The position numbers were made by a program, and so were the translations under genes. A stretch of DNA of 64,000 nucleotides from NCBI GenBank assembly GCA_022565695.1, contig JAIUME010000004.1, positions 213,132 through 277,131 of the forward strand, written 5' to 3'. Below the pieces are notes generated by a model, which searched no databases, was not told the origin of the DNA, and worked only from the letters and a program-made list of their open reading frames with translations. Shown one piece after another: positions 27,445-36,388 of this stretch (its first letter is position 1; each line of letters opens with the position of its first letter). Source of the stretch: Alcanivorax sp. GTDB taxonomy: Bacteria; Pseudomonadota; Gammaproteobacteria; Pseudomonadales; Alcanivoracaceae.

Positions 27445-27855
27445 ATGACCGGAAATCAGGAATTTACGCTCCCGTTGCGCGTCTATATCGAAGACACTGA
27501 CGCCGGTGGGATCGTCTATTACGTGAATTACCTCAAGTTCATGGAACGCGCCAGGACAGAATTCCTCCGCACACTGGGGTATCAGCACTATGGCCTGGCG
27601 GAAGAGGACTTCCAGTTTGTGGTGCATTCCTGCGCGGTGCGTTACCTGAAGCCTGCACGTATCGATGATGCATTGCGCGTCACGGCCCGTCTGGACAAGG
27701 TCGGCCGTGTGGCGCTGGATTTTGTCCAGCAGGTGTGGCGCAACGAGGAGCTGTTATGCGAAGCGCAGGTCAAGGTGGCCTGTGTACGGGCCAGCGACCT
27801 GCGGCCCAGGGGCTTGCCGGCGGCTCTCCAGGCTGAGATGCAGGCCGCGATGTAG
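27445..27855 (+). CDS. ybgC: Tol-Pal-associated acyl-CoA thioesterase YbgC
   Basis: A 136-residue hotdog thioesterase. The catalytic segment YIEDTDAGGIVYYVNYLKFMERARTEFLR has the Asp of the 4-hydroxybenzoyl-CoA thioesterase type (DTDAGGIVYY). YbgC hydrolyses short-chain or hydroxylated acyl-CoAs and associates with phospholipid enzymes at the inner membrane. It is the usual first gene of the tol-pal cluster; tolQ starts 111 bases downstream. Confidence 0.93.
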   Translation: MTGNQEFTLPLRVYIEDTDAGGIVYYVNYLKFMERARTEFLRTLGYQHYGLAEEDFQFVVHSCAVRYLKPARIDDALRVTARLDKVGRVALDFVQQVWRNEELLCEAQVKVACVRASDLRPRGLPAALQAEMQAAM

Positions 27856-27966
27856 AATCAGGCAGCAGCGCGAGCTCCATGAATTGATTAACGAGAAGCA
27901 ACGCTTCGTCATGTTCTGGTCATTGCCAGGTATGACGCTTTGAAACAGCAACGGGAGACGGGGTAG

Positions 27967-28656
27967 ATGTCAGAAACAGATAGCATGTCGATGTGGTATC
28001 TGATCGCAACAGCGGATCTGCTGGTGCAGATGGTGATGCTGCTGCTGGTGGTACTGTCCGTGGCGTCCTGGGCAATGATCTATACACGCTACCGCATTAT
28101 CGGCCGTGCCCGGCGTGCTGGCGCTGCCTTCGAGGAACGTTTCTGGTCCGGTGAGGACCTGTCCACCCTGTACCAGAAGGTCAAGAAAGAGCCGGACCCG
28201 GACAGCGGGCAGGAGGCCATTTTCCGCGCCGGGTTTCAGGAATTCGTACGCCTGTCGAAGAACTCCCGGGATGCCGAAGCAGTCATGGTGGGCGCCCAGC
28301 GTGCCATGCGCGTGACATTGCAACGGGAACAGGCGCGTCTGACAACGTCACTGCCGTTTCTGGCTACCGTAGGGTCCACCAGCCCTTATATCGGCCTGTT
28401 CGGCACCGTCTGGGGCATCATGAACTCGTTCCGCGCACTGGCAAATGTCAGCCAGGCCACCCTGACGGTGGTCGCACCCGGTATCGCCGAGGCGTTGATC
28501 GCCACGGCTATGGGTCTGTTTGCGGCCATTCCGGCGGTTGTCGCCTATAACCGCTATGCCTCTGCAACAGACAGCCTGATCGGCGACAGCGAAATGTTCG
28601 CGGAGGAGTTTTCCTCCATTCTGCATCGACAGGCCCACGGCCGGGGAGAAGCCTGA
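27967..28656 (+). CDS. tolQ: Tol-Pal proton-channel subunit TolQ
   Basis: A 229-residue inner-membrane protein with three transmembrane helices: near residues 14-38 (LLVQMVMLLLVVLSVASWAMI) and a C-terminal pair around 135-195 (LPFLATVGSTSPYIGLFGTVWGIM and GIAEALIATAMGLFAAIPAVVAY). The GLFGTVWGIMNSF segment is the MotA/TolQ/ExbB signature. With TolR it uses proton motive force to energise TolA during outer-membrane constriction. Its stop overlaps the tolR start (TGATG). Confidence 0.96.
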   Translation: MSETDSMSMWYLIATADLLVQMVMLLLVVLSVASWAMIYTRYRIIGRARRAGAAFEERFWSGEDLSTLYQKVKKEPDPDSGQEAIFRAGFQEFVRLSKNSRDAEAVMVGAQRAMRVTLQREQARLTTSLPFLATVGSTSPYIGLFGTVWGIMNSFRALANVSQATLTVVAPGIAEALIATAMGLFAAIPAVVAYNRYASATDSLIGDSEMFAEEFSSILHRQAHGRGEA

Positions 28657-29084
28657 TGGTCAAGGTCCGTCCTCCGCGCAAGCTGGTGGCCGAGATCAAC
28701 GTCGTGCCGTATATCGACGTCATGCTGGTGTTGTTGATCGTGTTCATGATCACGGCGCCCATGCTGACCCAGGGGATTCAGGTCGATTTGCCGAGAAGCA
28801 GCAGTGAACCCCTGGCCACCGATAATGAGCCAGTCATCATCAGCGTGCAGCGCGATGGCAGCTATTTCATCAATGTCGGCGAAGATCAGCAGAGCACCGC
28901 GACACTGGATACGGTGCGCGGCCACGCCTTGCGCATCCAGCGCAATGCGCCGCAGACCCTGTTCCTGGTTGAAGGGGACACGGATGTGGCGTACGGCAAG
29001 GTGATCCAGTTGATGTCTGCCCTCCAGGGCGCCGGTATCGAACGCCTGGGGCTGGTGACGGAACCGCCGGACACGAGCAACTGA
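28656..29084 (+). CDS. tolR: Tol-Pal subunit TolR
   Basis: A 142-residue ExbD/TolR protein with one N-terminal transmembrane helix (VVPYIDVMLVLLIVFMITAPM) carrying the essential proton-carrying Asp (YIDVMLVLL), then a periplasmic domain (SVQRDGSYFINVGEDQ ... FLVEGDTDVAYGKVIQLMSALQGAGIERLGLVT). It overlaps both neighbours by one to three bases, which implies strict co-translation with tolQ and tolA. Confidence 0.96.
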   Translation: MVKVRPPRKLVAEINVVPYIDVMLVLLIVFMITAPMLTQGIQVDLPRSSSEPLATDNEPVIISVQRDGSYFINVGEDQQSTATLDTVRGHALRIQRNAPQTLFLVEGDTDVAYGKVIQLMSALQGAGIERLGLVTEPPDTSN

Positions 29085-29863
29085 TGAACTGGCGTGATGG
29101 TGCTCCGGCAATCGCGGTTTCCCTGACACTGCATCTGGCGGTGGTGGGTGTGCTGGGCTTGAACTGGGCCACGTCGCCGAAGGTGGATATCAAGCCGCGC
29201 AGCGTGCCCCACGTGCAGGCCGTGGTCGTGGAGCGGCCCGCGCCGCAGCCTGCTGCTCGTCCTCAGCCTCAGCCCCGACCGCAGCCCCGACCGCAACCAG
29301 CGCCCCGTCCGGAACCGAAACCCGAGCCGCCGAAGCCGGAAGTGCAGCGGCCAGAACCGAAACCTGAGCCGAAACCTGAGCCAGCACCGCAGCCGAGGCC
29401 CGAGCCAAAGCCTGAACCAAAGCCCGAGCCACAGCCTGAACCCAGGCCGGAATTCAGCCAGCCAGACCTGTCTGAATTGCTGGCGGAGGAAGAAATGGCC
29501 ATGGCACAACAGGCGCAACGTGATGCCAGTGCGGAGACGATAGTCAGCACAGATGGTAGCTCCATGGGTGATGATTCTGAAATGGCGGGTTACCAGCAGG
29601 CGATTCAGGCGGCTGTCAGCAGGCGCTGGAGCCGGCCACCCAGTGCGCGAAACGATATGCAGCTGGTGCTGCGGGTTCGCCTGGCGCCTGGTGGCGATGT
29701 CGTCAGTGTGACGGTCAGAACACCCAGTGGTGATCATGCGCTGGATCGTTCTGCGATGGCTGCGGTCAGAAATGCGAGCCCGTTACCAGTGCCGAGCGGG
29801 CGCGATTTTGAAAATTTTCGTGAATTTGATTTCCTGTTCCGGCCGGAGGATATGCGGTTGTGA
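29084..29863 (+). CDS. tolA: Tol-Pal envelope-spanning protein TolA
   Basis: A 259-residue protein with one N-terminal transmembrane segment ([18 protein letters not shown]), a central low-complexity region (about residues 45-125) and a C-terminal TonB/TolA-type domain ([33 protein letters not shown]). In E. coli the central region is a long Lys/Ala helix; here it is shorter and made of Pro-Glu-Pro-Lys repeats, more like TonB. Orthology is set by position between tolR and tolB. It should link TolQR to TolB and Pal. Confidence 0.92.
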   Translation: MNWRDGAPAIAVSLTLHLAVVGVLGLNWATSPKVDIKPRSVPHVQAVVVERPAPQPAARPQPQPRPQPRPQPAPRPEPKPEPPKPEVQRPEPKPEPKPEPAPQPRPEPKPEPKPEPQPEPRPEFSQPDLSELLAEEEMAMAQQAQRDASAETIVSTDGSSMGDDSEMAGYQQAIQAAVSRRWSRPPSARNDMQLVLRVRLAPGGDVVSVTVRTPSGDHALDRSAMAAVRNASPLPVPSGRDFENFREFDFLFRPEDMRL

Positions 29864-31152
29864 GAAAGTTTATGAAGCGTTTAGTGATGATGTGCCTGAT
29901 CCTCGGGTGCACAAGTGTGGTGCACGCCAATCTGGTGATCGAGATCACCCAGGGGCGTGATGATGCATTGCCGATTGCGATAGTGCCCTTCGCCAGCTCC
30001 GGAGGGCAGCCGGAAGCGGATATCGCCGCCATCATTGCAGCGAATCTGCACCGCAGCGGCCAGTTTCGCCCGCTGCCTGCTGAGGACATGCTGAGCCGCC
30101 CCAGCCGGGGCGCTGACATCATCTGGCGTGATTTTCGCGTCATGCAGTCGGAATATGTCGTGGTCGGGCGCATTAACCGGCAAGAAGATGGTCGCTACCG
30201 TGTGGAGTATGAGCTCCACGATGTAGCACGCGGCGCACAGATGGTCGCAGCCAGTTACACGGGGGACGCCAGCCAGCTTCGGGATATGGCGCACTCTATT
30301 TCAGACAAGGTGTTCGAGCAACTGACCGGTATTCCGGGGGTGTTCGGCACCAAGATTCTGTACGTGACCATGAACGAGGGTCGTGATCACCCGTTCGAGT
30401 TGCAGTATGCGGATGCCGACGGACACAGGGCGCAGACCATTCTGCGCAGTCGCCAGCCGATCATGAGCCCGTCCTGGTCGCCGGATGGCAGCCAGGTGGC
30501 GTATGTATCATTTGAAGGTGACGGGCTGCCGAAAATTTATGTACACCACCTGGCCACCTCTGAGCGGCGGGTGGTGGCACGGGAACAGGGCATTAACGGG
30601 GCGCCCTCATGGTCGCCAGACGGTACGCGTCTTGCATTGACTCTGTCGCGGGATGGCGCCCCGGAGATTTACACGCTGGATCTGGAGACCCGTCGTCTGG
30701 TGCGCAGGACCAACAGTCGCGCCATCGACACAGAGCCGCGTTGGCTGCCGGACGGCGAATCGCTGGTGTTTACCTCCAGTCGGGGCGGTGGTCCACAGAT
30801 CTACCGGATGGACCTGCGCGACAATTCGGTGCGGCGCCTGACCTTCGAGGGGACGTACAACGCCCGCCCGGATGTCACACCCGACGGACGGTACCTGGTT
30901 TTCGTGCATCGTCGTGACGGGCGCTTCCAGATTGGTGTGCAGGATATGCAGCGCGGTACCTTCAATGTACTGACTGCATCAAATATGGATGAGTCCCCCA
31001 GTGTTGCGCCTAATGGAACTATGATAATTTATGGCACTCAGGAGGGGGGAGCAGGTGTTCTCGAGGCCGTATCCATCGATGGACGGGTGAGAGTCGCACT
31101 ACCTTCCAAGGAAGGTGAGGTCAGGGAGCCGGCGTGGTCGCCGTTCCTGTGA
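29860..31152 (+). CDS. tolB: Periplasmic protein TolB
   Basis: A 430-residue secreted protein with a signal peptide ([19 protein letters not shown]), an N-terminal alpha/beta domain ([21 protein letters not shown]) and a six-bladed beta-propeller whose blades carry [19 protein letters not shown] repeats (four or five clearly visible). It binds Pal and TolA. A GTG at 29860 with GGAGGA 9 bases upstream overlaps the tolA stop; an ATG at 29872 also fits the signal peptide. pal follows after 75 bases. Confidence 0.96.
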   Translation: MRKFMKRLVMMCLILGCTSVVHANLVIEITQGRDDALPIAIVPFASSGGQPEADIAAIIAANLHRSGQFRPLPAEDMLSRPSRGADIIWRDFRVMQSEYVVVGRINRQEDGRYRVEYELHDVARGAQMVAASYTGDASQLRDMAHSISDKVFEQLTGIPGVFGTKILYVTMNEGRDHPFELQYADADGHRAQTILRSRQPIMSPSWSPDGSQVAYVSFEGDGLPKIYVHHLATSERRVVAREQGINGAPSWSPDGTRLALTLSRDGAPEIYTLDLETRRLVRRTNSRAIDTEPRWLPDGESLVFTSSRGGGPQIYRMDLRDNSVRRLTFEGTYNARPDVTPDGRYLVFVHRRDGRFQIGVQDMQRGTFNVLTASNMDESPSVAPNGTMIIYGTQEGGAGVLEAVSIDGRVRVALPSKEGEVREPAWSPFL

Positions 31153-31227
31153 TCCGGGTTTTGCACAAACAGGGTTCAAACAAAGGTTTTTTCAGACCTA
31201 CCAATGGTAATAACAGGAGTTCTATCA

Positions 31228-31803
31228 ATGCGCGCTTCCACGTACAACCGTCTTTTCATCGCTGTGATCGGGTCCGCCATGCTGGCCGCTTGCTCCAGCA
31301 CCCCGACCGAGGATGACACCTCTGCCACTGATCAGCAGCAGGTCGAACGTGAGGCTGATACCCGTCCAGTGACACCGGCTCAGCCGACCCGTCCGGACTA
31401 CAGCCACATTCCCCTGACCGCTGAGGGCTACCACAACCATCCGTCTCACTACGATGGGACCACTGACAGCCGCATCGTGTACTTCGCATTCGATCGCTCT
31501 GAAGTGCCTGCCGCTGCATTCGATACACTGCGTGCTCACGCCAATCACCTGAAAGGCAACAGCAACGCCCGTGTTCGTCTGGAAGGCCATACCGATGAGC
31601 GTGGTACCCGCGAGTACAACGTAGCGCTGGCTGAGCGTCGTTCCAAGGCAGTTGAGCAGTTCCTGCGTGTTCAGGGTGTTTCCGCTTCACAGATCACCAC
31701 TGTCAGCTACGGCGAAGAAAAGCCGAAGGCACGGGGTTCTGACGAAATGGCCTACGCCCAGAACCGTCGCGTTGAGCTGAACTACACTGCAGGTCGTCCG
31801 TAA
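31228..31803 (+). CDS. pal: Peptidoglycan-associated lipoprotein Pal
   Basis: A 191-residue outer-membrane lipoprotein. The signal peptide ends in the lipobox LAAC (Cys22), followed by a linker rich in Thr, Pro and Asp. The OmpA-like domain contains [23 protein letters not shown], the peptidoglycan-binding [20 protein letters not shown], and NRRVELNY. The ATG at 31228 has AGGAG 8 bases upstream, so the earlier frame is not used. It anchors the Tol complex to peptidoglycan. Confidence 0.96.
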   Translation: MRASTYNRLFIAVIGSAMLAACSSTPTEDDTSATDQQQVEREADTRPVTPAQPTRPDYSHIPLTAEGYHNHPSHYDGTTDSRIVYFAFDRSEVPAAAFDTLRAHANHLKGNSNARVRLEGHTDERGTREYNVALAERRSKAVEQFLRVQGVSASQITTVSYGEEKPKARGSDEMAYAQNRRVELNYTAGRP

Positions 31804-31808
31804 CATAC

Positions 31809-31830
31809 GATCGGCATCAGATCGGCATCA
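31809..31830. repeat. 11-base tandem duplication before cpoB
   Basis: GATCGGCATCA occurs twice in tandem directly before the AGGAG of cpoB, so it sets the pal-cpoB spacing. Confidence 0.8.
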
Positions 31831-31841
31831 GGAGTACCGAT

Positions 31842-32651
31842 ATGAAGCGCCTGCTTACAGGCATTCTGATCGGCGGCCTGGCGGGGGGTGCGTTCGCGCA
31901 GCCCTCGACCGGGCCTTTGTCGGTTGAGGATCGCGTTTACCCGCGTCCCCAGACATCGACGCCGAGCCAGTCCCCGAATCAGCCATCCAGCGCTCCGGCT
32001 TCACAGCGAGGCAGCGGCGAGAGCCTGCCCGAAGGTGGGGTCATGATGCTGATGCAACAGATCAATGCGTTTGAAGGCGAAATCCAGCGCCTGGAAGGTA
32101 TGATCGAGCAACTCCGGCACGAGCTGGACACCGCCCGAAGCGGTGAGCGCGAGCGATACCTCGACCTGGACACACGAATCAATGCCCTGGCGGAAGCCTC
32201 CATCGAGCAATCGGAACAGCAAAGTGCTGGTTCGACGGCGACGGATGGTGCCGGCGGGGATGCGGCAAGTGATCGAGCCGCCTATGGCGCAGCACGCGAA
32301 AAGTTGCTGGGCCGCCAGTTCCCGGAGGCGGGAAAGGCATTTGAGTCCTACCTGAAAGACTATCCCCGTGGGCAGTTCCGACCGTTTGCCCACTTCTGGC
32401 TGGGCGAGATCTATCGCAGCCAGAGTACGCCGGATCGGGACAAGGCCATGGCCCAGTTCCGCAAGGTTGTGGATGACTTTCCCGACCATAGCCAGGTGCC
32501 GGCAGCGCTCTACAAGCTGGCCACACTGGAAGCCGAGAGCGGCGATATCAATCGGGCCAAAGTGACGCTGAATCGCATCATTCGCCAGTTTGATGGCTCA
32601 TCGGAAGCACGTCTTGCCCGTGGCATGCTGGAGCAGCTCGAGGGCGCCTGA
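31842..32651 (+). CDS. cpoB: Cell division coordinator CpoB (YbgF)
   Basis: A 269-residue periplasmic protein: signal peptide (MKRLLTGILIGGLAGGAFA), a disordered Pro/Ser-rich stretch, an N-terminal trimerising coiled coil (about residues 68-105, MMLMQQINAFEGEIQRLEGMIEQL) and a C-terminal TPR domain (LLGRQFPEAGKAFESYLKDYPRG; YLKDYP and YKLATLEAESGDINRAK). CpoB links Tol energisation to peptidoglycan synthesis by PBP1B. It is the last gene of the tol-pal cluster. Confidence 0.94.
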   Translation: MKRLLTGILIGGLAGGAFAQPSTGPLSVEDRVYPRPQTSTPSQSPNQPSSAPASQRGSGESLPEGGVMMLMQQINAFEGEIQRLEGMIEQLRHELDTARSGERERYLDLDTRINALAEASIEQSEQQSAGSTATDGAGGDAASDRAAYGAAREKLLGRQFPEAGKAFESYLKDYPRGQFRPFAHFWLGEIYRSQSTPDRDKAMAQFRKVVDDFPDHSQVPAALYKLATLEAESGDINRAKVTLNRIIRQFDGSSEARLARGMLEQLEGA

Positions 32652-32740
32652 TCGTCGGGTGCGCCTCGGGCAGCGCCGTTGCTGAGGCGGCGCCCACCCT
32701 GTGCTAGAATCCGCCACCCCTGAGCATGCGGGCCTGACCT

Positions 32741-33382
32741 GTGGATCTGCGCATCACCGAAATCTTTCATTCTCTGCAAGGCGAAGCCCGTACAGTGGGC
32801 CGCCCGACGGTGTTCGTGCGCCTGACGGGCTGCCCGCAGCGCTGTGTCTGGTGTGACACGGAATACGCGTTTCAGGGCGGTGAGCGGTGGTCCCTGGACG
32901 CGGTGCTGGCCGATGTGGCCGGCCGGGGTGCGCGCTACGTCACCGTGACCGGCGGCGAGCCCCTGGCCCAACCCAACTGCCTGCCCCTGCTCAGCGCGCT
33001 GTGTGACGCCGGCTACGAGGTCAGCCTGGAGACCGGCGGCGCCATGGATATCAGCGGCGTCGATCCCCGTGTGGTGGTGGTGATGGACATCAAGGCGCCA
33101 GCCTCCGGCGAGCGACACAACAACCGGCTGGAGAACATCCCCCTGCTGAAACCGGCAGACCAGGTCAAGTTCGTGCTCGCTAACCGTGGCGATTATGACT
33201 GGGCGCGCATGCAGGTGGATCAGTATCGCCTGGCTGAACGTGTCGGTGATGTGCTGTTCTCACCGGTATGGGGACAATTGCCTCCGGCGGATCTCGCCGC
33301 CTGGATACTTGAAGACCGTTTGCCGGTGCGCTTCCAGATGCAGCTGCACAAGCTGCTCTGGGACGATGCCCGCGGACGTTGA
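32741..33382 (+). CDS. queE: 7-carboxy-7-deazaguanine synthase QueE
   Basis: A 213-residue radical-SAM enzyme that converts carboxytetrahydropterin to 7-carboxy-7-deazaguanine for queuosine. The iron-sulfur motif is CPQRCVWC (CX3CX2C), and TGGEPLAQ is the SAM-binding GGE. The start is GTG at 32741. It is followed by queC after 28 bases, so the pair acts consecutively in the pathway. The tol-pal-cpoB-queE-queC-tRNA-Lys order is known in Pseudomonas. Confidence 0.95.
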   Translation: MDLRITEIFHSLQGEARTVGRPTVFVRLTGCPQRCVWCDTEYAFQGGERWSLDAVLADVAGRGARYVTVTGGEPLAQPNCLPLLSALCDAGYEVSLETGGAMDISGVDPRVVVVMDIKAPASGERHNNRLENIPLLKPADQVKFVLANRGDYDWARMQVDQYRLAERVGDVLFSPVWGQLPPADLAAWILEDRLPVRFQMQLHKLLWDDARGR

Positions 33383-33410
33383 GCGCGTGGACGTTATCGG
33401 GAGAGTGCTG

Positions 33411-34082
33411 ATGAAAAAAGCCGTGGTGCTGCTGTCCGGCGGCCTGGATTCCGCCACCTGCCTGGCCCTGGCGCTGAAGGCCGGCTATCAGGTGCATACC
33501 CTGGCCTTCGACTACGGCCAGCGTCACCGGGCGGAGCTGCTGGCTGCCGAACGCGTGGGCCAGGCGCAGGGTGTGGCCAGCCATCGTGTCATTCGTCTGG
33601 ATCTGGGCGCTATCGGTGGCTCAGCGCTGACCGATGCCTCACTGGCAGTGCCGGAAGAGGAGGGCGAGGGTATCCCGATCACCTATGTACCGGCCCGCAA
33701 TACGGTCTTCCTGTCACTGGCCCTGGGACTCGCCGAGGTGCTGGACGCGGCGGCCATCTATATCGGCGTCAATGCGGTGGACTACTCAGGCTACCCGGAT
33801 TGCCGCCCCGCCTTCATTGATGCCTTCCGCGAACTGGCCGCCCTGGCCACCCGAGCCGGTGTGGAAGGCCATGGTCCGCTCATCGAAACGCCATTGCTGA
33901 CCCTGAGCAAGGCAGACATCATTACCACGGGCACCGGGCTGGGGGTGGACTACAGCCTGACAGTGTCCTGCTATCAGGCAGACAACGAGGGACGCGCCTG
34001 CGGCCGTTGTGACAGCTGTCGCCTGCGCCGCGCCGGTTTCGTGGATGCGGGGCTTGCTGATCCGACCCGTTATGTCCCCTGA
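33411..34082 (+). CDS. queC: 7-cyano-7-deazaguanine synthase QueC
   Basis: A 223-residue ATP-dependent enzyme that converts 7-carboxy-7-deazaguanine to preQ0. The PP-loop [11 protein letters not shown] near residue 9 binds ATP; the Zn-binding cysteines are in [19 protein letters not shown] near the C-terminus. The ATG at 33411 follows a GGGAGAG site, with no need for the longer frame. It completes the queE-queC unit directly before tRNA-Lys. Confidence 0.96.
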   Translation: MKKAVVLLSGGLDSATCLALALKAGYQVHTLAFDYGQRHRAELLAAERVGQAQGVASHRVIRLDLGAIGGSALTDASLAVPEEEGEGIPITYVPARNTVFLSLALGLAEVLDAAAIYIGVNAVDYSGYPDCRPAFIDAFRELAALATRAGVEGHGPLIETPLLTLSKADIITTGTGLGVDYSLTVSCYQADNEGRACGRCDSCRLRRAGFVDAGLADPTRYVP

Positions 34083-34104
34083 ACAACAAAATCCACATTT
34101 CCCC

Positions 34105-34132
34105 TTGTAACGCGGCAAAATATTAGTATCAT
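34105..34132 (+). promoter_or_regulatory. Candidate promoter of tRNA-Lys
   Basis: TTGTAA (34105-34110) and TATCAT (34127-34132) with 16-base spacing, 15 bases before the tRNA 5' end. Confidence 0.5.
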
Positions 34133-34147
34133 TTGCGCCTCTTCGAA

Positions 34148-34222
34148 GGGCCGTTAGCTCAGCGGTAGAGCAGTTGGCTTTTAACCAATTGGTCGATGGT
34201 TCGAATCCATCACGGCCCACCA
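34148..34222 (+). tRNA. tRNA-Lys (anticodon UUU)
   Basis: A 75-base cloverleaf with the CCA end encoded. Acceptor arms GGGCCGT and ACGGCCC pair; the D loop has AGCTCAGCGGTAGAGC; the anticodon stem GTTGG/CCAAT encloses the loop CTTTTAA with anticodon TTT; the T arm reads GATGGTTCGAATCCATC. In Pseudomonas aeruginosa the tRNA-Lys after queC is an integration site for PAPI-1/pKLC102-type elements; here the next genes belong to a host-like operon, so no element appears inserted within this window. Confidence 0.97.
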
Positions 34223-34229
34223 AATCAGA

Positions 34230-34260
34230 ACGCCTCGGCAACCATGCCGGGGCGTTTTTG
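34230..34260 (+). terminator. Terminator after tRNA-Lys
   Basis: Stem ACGCCTCGGC/GCCGGGGCGT (one T-G pair), 6-base loop, then TTTTTGTTT. Confidence 0.85.
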
Positions 34261-34315
34261 TTTGCCTCCCTTCTTGCTTGCTGCCTCCCTTGCCCTTCAC
34301 AACCTGATCACACCC

Positions 34316-34339
34316 TGTACAAGTAATATTGGCTGTACA
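34316..34339 (+). promoter_or_regulatory. TGTACA-N12-TGTACA operator, LitR/PplR-like
   Basis: Two exact TGTACA half-sites (34316-34321 and 34334-34339) spaced by 12 bases, 32 bases before the first gene of the photolyase operon. This spacing matches the TGTACA-N12-TGTACA type reported for MerR-family regulators of light-induced genes in Pseudomonas (from memory). A TAATAT at 34324-34329 between the half-sites could be a -10 box that the regulator would cover. Confidence 0.65.
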
Positions 34340-34370
34340 GCTTTTGTGAAGATCAAATGGAAGGTGGTGT

Positions 34371-35417
34371 GTGGCCAGATCCCGCAGGACAGACAGCGAC
34401 GTATCTCAGGCGGGGCAGGCCCCGGCGCGGATACCCGTGGGCATCAGCGCCTGTCTGACCGGGCAGGCGGTGCGTCATGACGGCGGTCACAAGCACTCCC
34501 GATACTGCACCGAGGTGTTGTCGCGCTGGTTTGCCCTGCGCCCGCTGTGCCCCGAGGCAGGGGCGGGGCTTGGGACGCCGCGGGCGGCCATACGTCTGGA
34601 GCAATCCGGCGCAAGCCAGAGCGGTGGCAGCGCCGAAGCTCACCTGTCAGAGCCCGCACGGCTGCCCGTAAGACTGATAGCACCACGGGATCGCAGTGAC
34701 CATACCAATGCGTTGCATCACTGGATTGACGGTCAGGACGACCTGCTGGCGGGCCTGCGCGGCTTCATTCTCACAGCCAAGTCTCCCAGTTGCGGTATGG
34801 CGCGCATTCGGGTGTACAACCCGGCGGGGCAGGTGTTGCGCCGCGACGCCAGTGGTCTGTTCGCCCATGCCCTGATGACCCGCTATCCGCTGATGCCAGT
34901 GGAAGAAGCGGCACGTCTCAACGACGCTGGCCTGCGGGAAAATTTCATCGAGCGGGTCTTTGTCTATGACGACTGGTGCCAGCTGTCCGCCCGGGGGATC
35001 AGTCGCGCCGGTTTGCTGGCGTTCCACACCCGGCACAAGTTACAGCTCCTGGCGCACTGCCAGCAGGGTTACCGCGAGCTGGGGCGTCTGTTGTCGGATC
35101 TGCGCGTTGAAGACATCCACGTCCTGGCAGCCGAGTACATCGCCCGTGTCATGCACGTCATGGCACAGCCCGCGTCTCGGGGCGCCCATGTCAACGTCAT
35201 GCAACATATGCTCGGGTACTTCCGTGGCCGTCTTGATGCGGGGCTGCGCGAGGAAGTGCAGGCGCAGATCCAGGCGTATCAACGGGAAGAAGTGCCTCTT
35301 GTGGTGCCGCTGACATTGCTGCGCCTGATGCAGCGCAGGGCGCCGGATGCCTGGCTTGCAGGCCAGCATTACCTGGCGCCGTATCCCGATGCCCTGGGCC
35401 TGAGGAATCAGCTGTGA
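34371..35417 (+). CDS. DUF523 and DUF1722 domain protein (YbgA-like fusion)
   Basis: A 348-residue two-domain protein. The DUF523 half (residues 20-175) contains GISACLTGQAVRHDGGHKHS and CPEAGAGLGTPR, and the SPSCG motif with conserved cysteines. The DUF1722 half (about 200-330) contains LLAFHTRHKLQLLAHCQQGYRELGRLLSDL. This architecture is found next to photolyase and MerR genes in many gammaproteobacteria (E. coli YbgA lies beside phr). The biochemical role is unknown. The start is GTG with GGAAGGTGG upstream; the stop overlaps the MerR start. Confidence 0.88.
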   Translation: MARSRRTDSDVSQAGQAPARIPVGISACLTGQAVRHDGGHKHSRYCTEVLSRWFALRPLCPEAGAGLGTPRAAIRLEQSGASQSGGSAEAHLSEPARLPVRLIAPRDRSDHTNALHHWIDGQDDLLAGLRGFILTAKSPSCGMARIRVYNPAGQVLRRDASGLFAHALMTRYPLMPVEEAARLNDAGLRENFIERVFVYDDWCQLSARGISRAGLLAFHTRHKLQLLAHCQQGYRELGRLLSDLRVEDIHVLAAEYIARVMHVMAQPASRGAHVNVMQHMLGYFRGRLDAGLREEVQAQIQAYQREEVPLVVPLTLLRLMQRRAPDAWLAGQHYLAPYPDALGLRNQL

Positions 35418-36388
35418 CCCCCGCCACAGACGAGTTGCTGCCAATCAGTGTGGTGGGCGCGCTGACCGGCGTGAACCCGGTGACGTTGCGCGCCTGGGAG
35501 CGTCGTTATGGTCTGCTGCTGCCGCACCGGACTGCCAAAGGCTACCGCCTCTATAGTGGTACGGATGTGGCCAGGGTGCGGGAGATCGTCAGCTGGCTGG
35601 AAAAGGGCGTGGCCATCAGTCGGGTCCGCCTGTTGCTGGACAGCGCGGCTGCGGAGGCAGGGCAGGTTGCCGGCCACGTGGCCCAGGACTGGCAGGCGGC
35701 GCTGGATGCCGGCATGGAGGCGGCGCTGGCGCTGGATGTGCGTCGCCTTGAGCAGCAATTCAATCAGCTGGCCGGTGACTATCCGCTGTCCCAGCTGCTG
35801 GCGTGCTGGGTGGATCCCCTGAGCGCACGGCTGCCGGGCGCCAGTGCCTCGGACAGTGCCCGGCCGTTGCCGGGCGCGGTGACTGCCAGGGTGGTGTTTG
35901 AAGGCTTTCTGCAGAACAAGCTTGCGGCGCGCCTGCTGGCCGCTGCCCGACGCCCCGGGCGGGAGCCCCGTTGGGCGGTGTTGCCTGCGGCAGACGGCGC
36001 CGAACGGGAAGCCTTGATGCTTGCCGTATTGTGCGCTGAGGCGGATCTGCCGGTGTTGTTGTTGCCGACACCGCTGCCCGCAGACGAACTGAGTCTGCTC
36101 GGCAGCCGCGCTGATGTCGCCGGAGTGTTGCTGGTGTTGCCGCCCGGGCTCTCCACCACCTTGCTTGAACGGCGCCTGGGTGCGGCGCGCCGTCATCTGA
36201 CGGACAGATTGTTTGCCTGCGGTGACGGGTTGCTCACCCTGTCGCGCATACCCTCTGGCGTCCTGCCGCTGACCGGCCCGCGGCAGCAGATCATCAATAG
36301 CCTCAGTGCCATGTCGACAAGTGCCAAGTCCACAAGTGCCATGGCCACCAAGGCAGCTAACCGACAAGACAGCAAGGAGCAGGCATGA
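35414..36388 (+). CDS. MerR-family regulator, LitR/CarH-like without the cobalamin motif
   Basis: A 324-residue regulator. The N-terminal winged helix (LLPISVVGALTGVNPVTLRAWERRYGLLLPHRTAKGYRLYSGTDVARV) is of the MerR type; the rest resembles the helical-bundle plus B12-binding-fold layout of CarH/LitR. The ExHxxG cobalamin-coordinating His is not seen: the equivalent region reads DGAEREALM. So it should not sense light through adenosylcobalamin by itself, like the Pseudomonas PplR group. The start is GTG, overlapping the upstream stop; the stop overlaps phrB. It is the likely binder of the TGTACA repeats. The C-terminal 30 residues are a low-complexity Ser/Ala/Thr/Lys tail. Confidence 0.85.
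   Translation: MTPATDELLPISVVGALTGVNPVTLRAWERRYGLLLPHRTAKGYRLYSGTDVARVREIVSWLEKGVAISRVRLLLDSAAAEAGQVAGHVAQDWQAALDAGMEAALALDVRRLEQQFNQLAGDYPLSQLLACWVDPLSARLPGASASDSARPLPGAVTARVVFEGFLQNKLAARLLAAARRPGREPRWAVLPAADGAEREALMLAVLCAEADLPVLLLPTPLPADELSLLGSRADVAGVLLVLPPGLSTTLLERRLGAARRHLTDRLFACGDGLLTLSRIPSGVLPLTGPRQQIINSLSAMSTSAKSTSAMATKAANRQDSKEQA

Noticed and set aside
29270..29450. CRISPR-like or satellite repeat in tolA
   Set aside because: The repetition is codon-level Pro-Glu-Lys coding sequence within tolA, in frame, without spacers.
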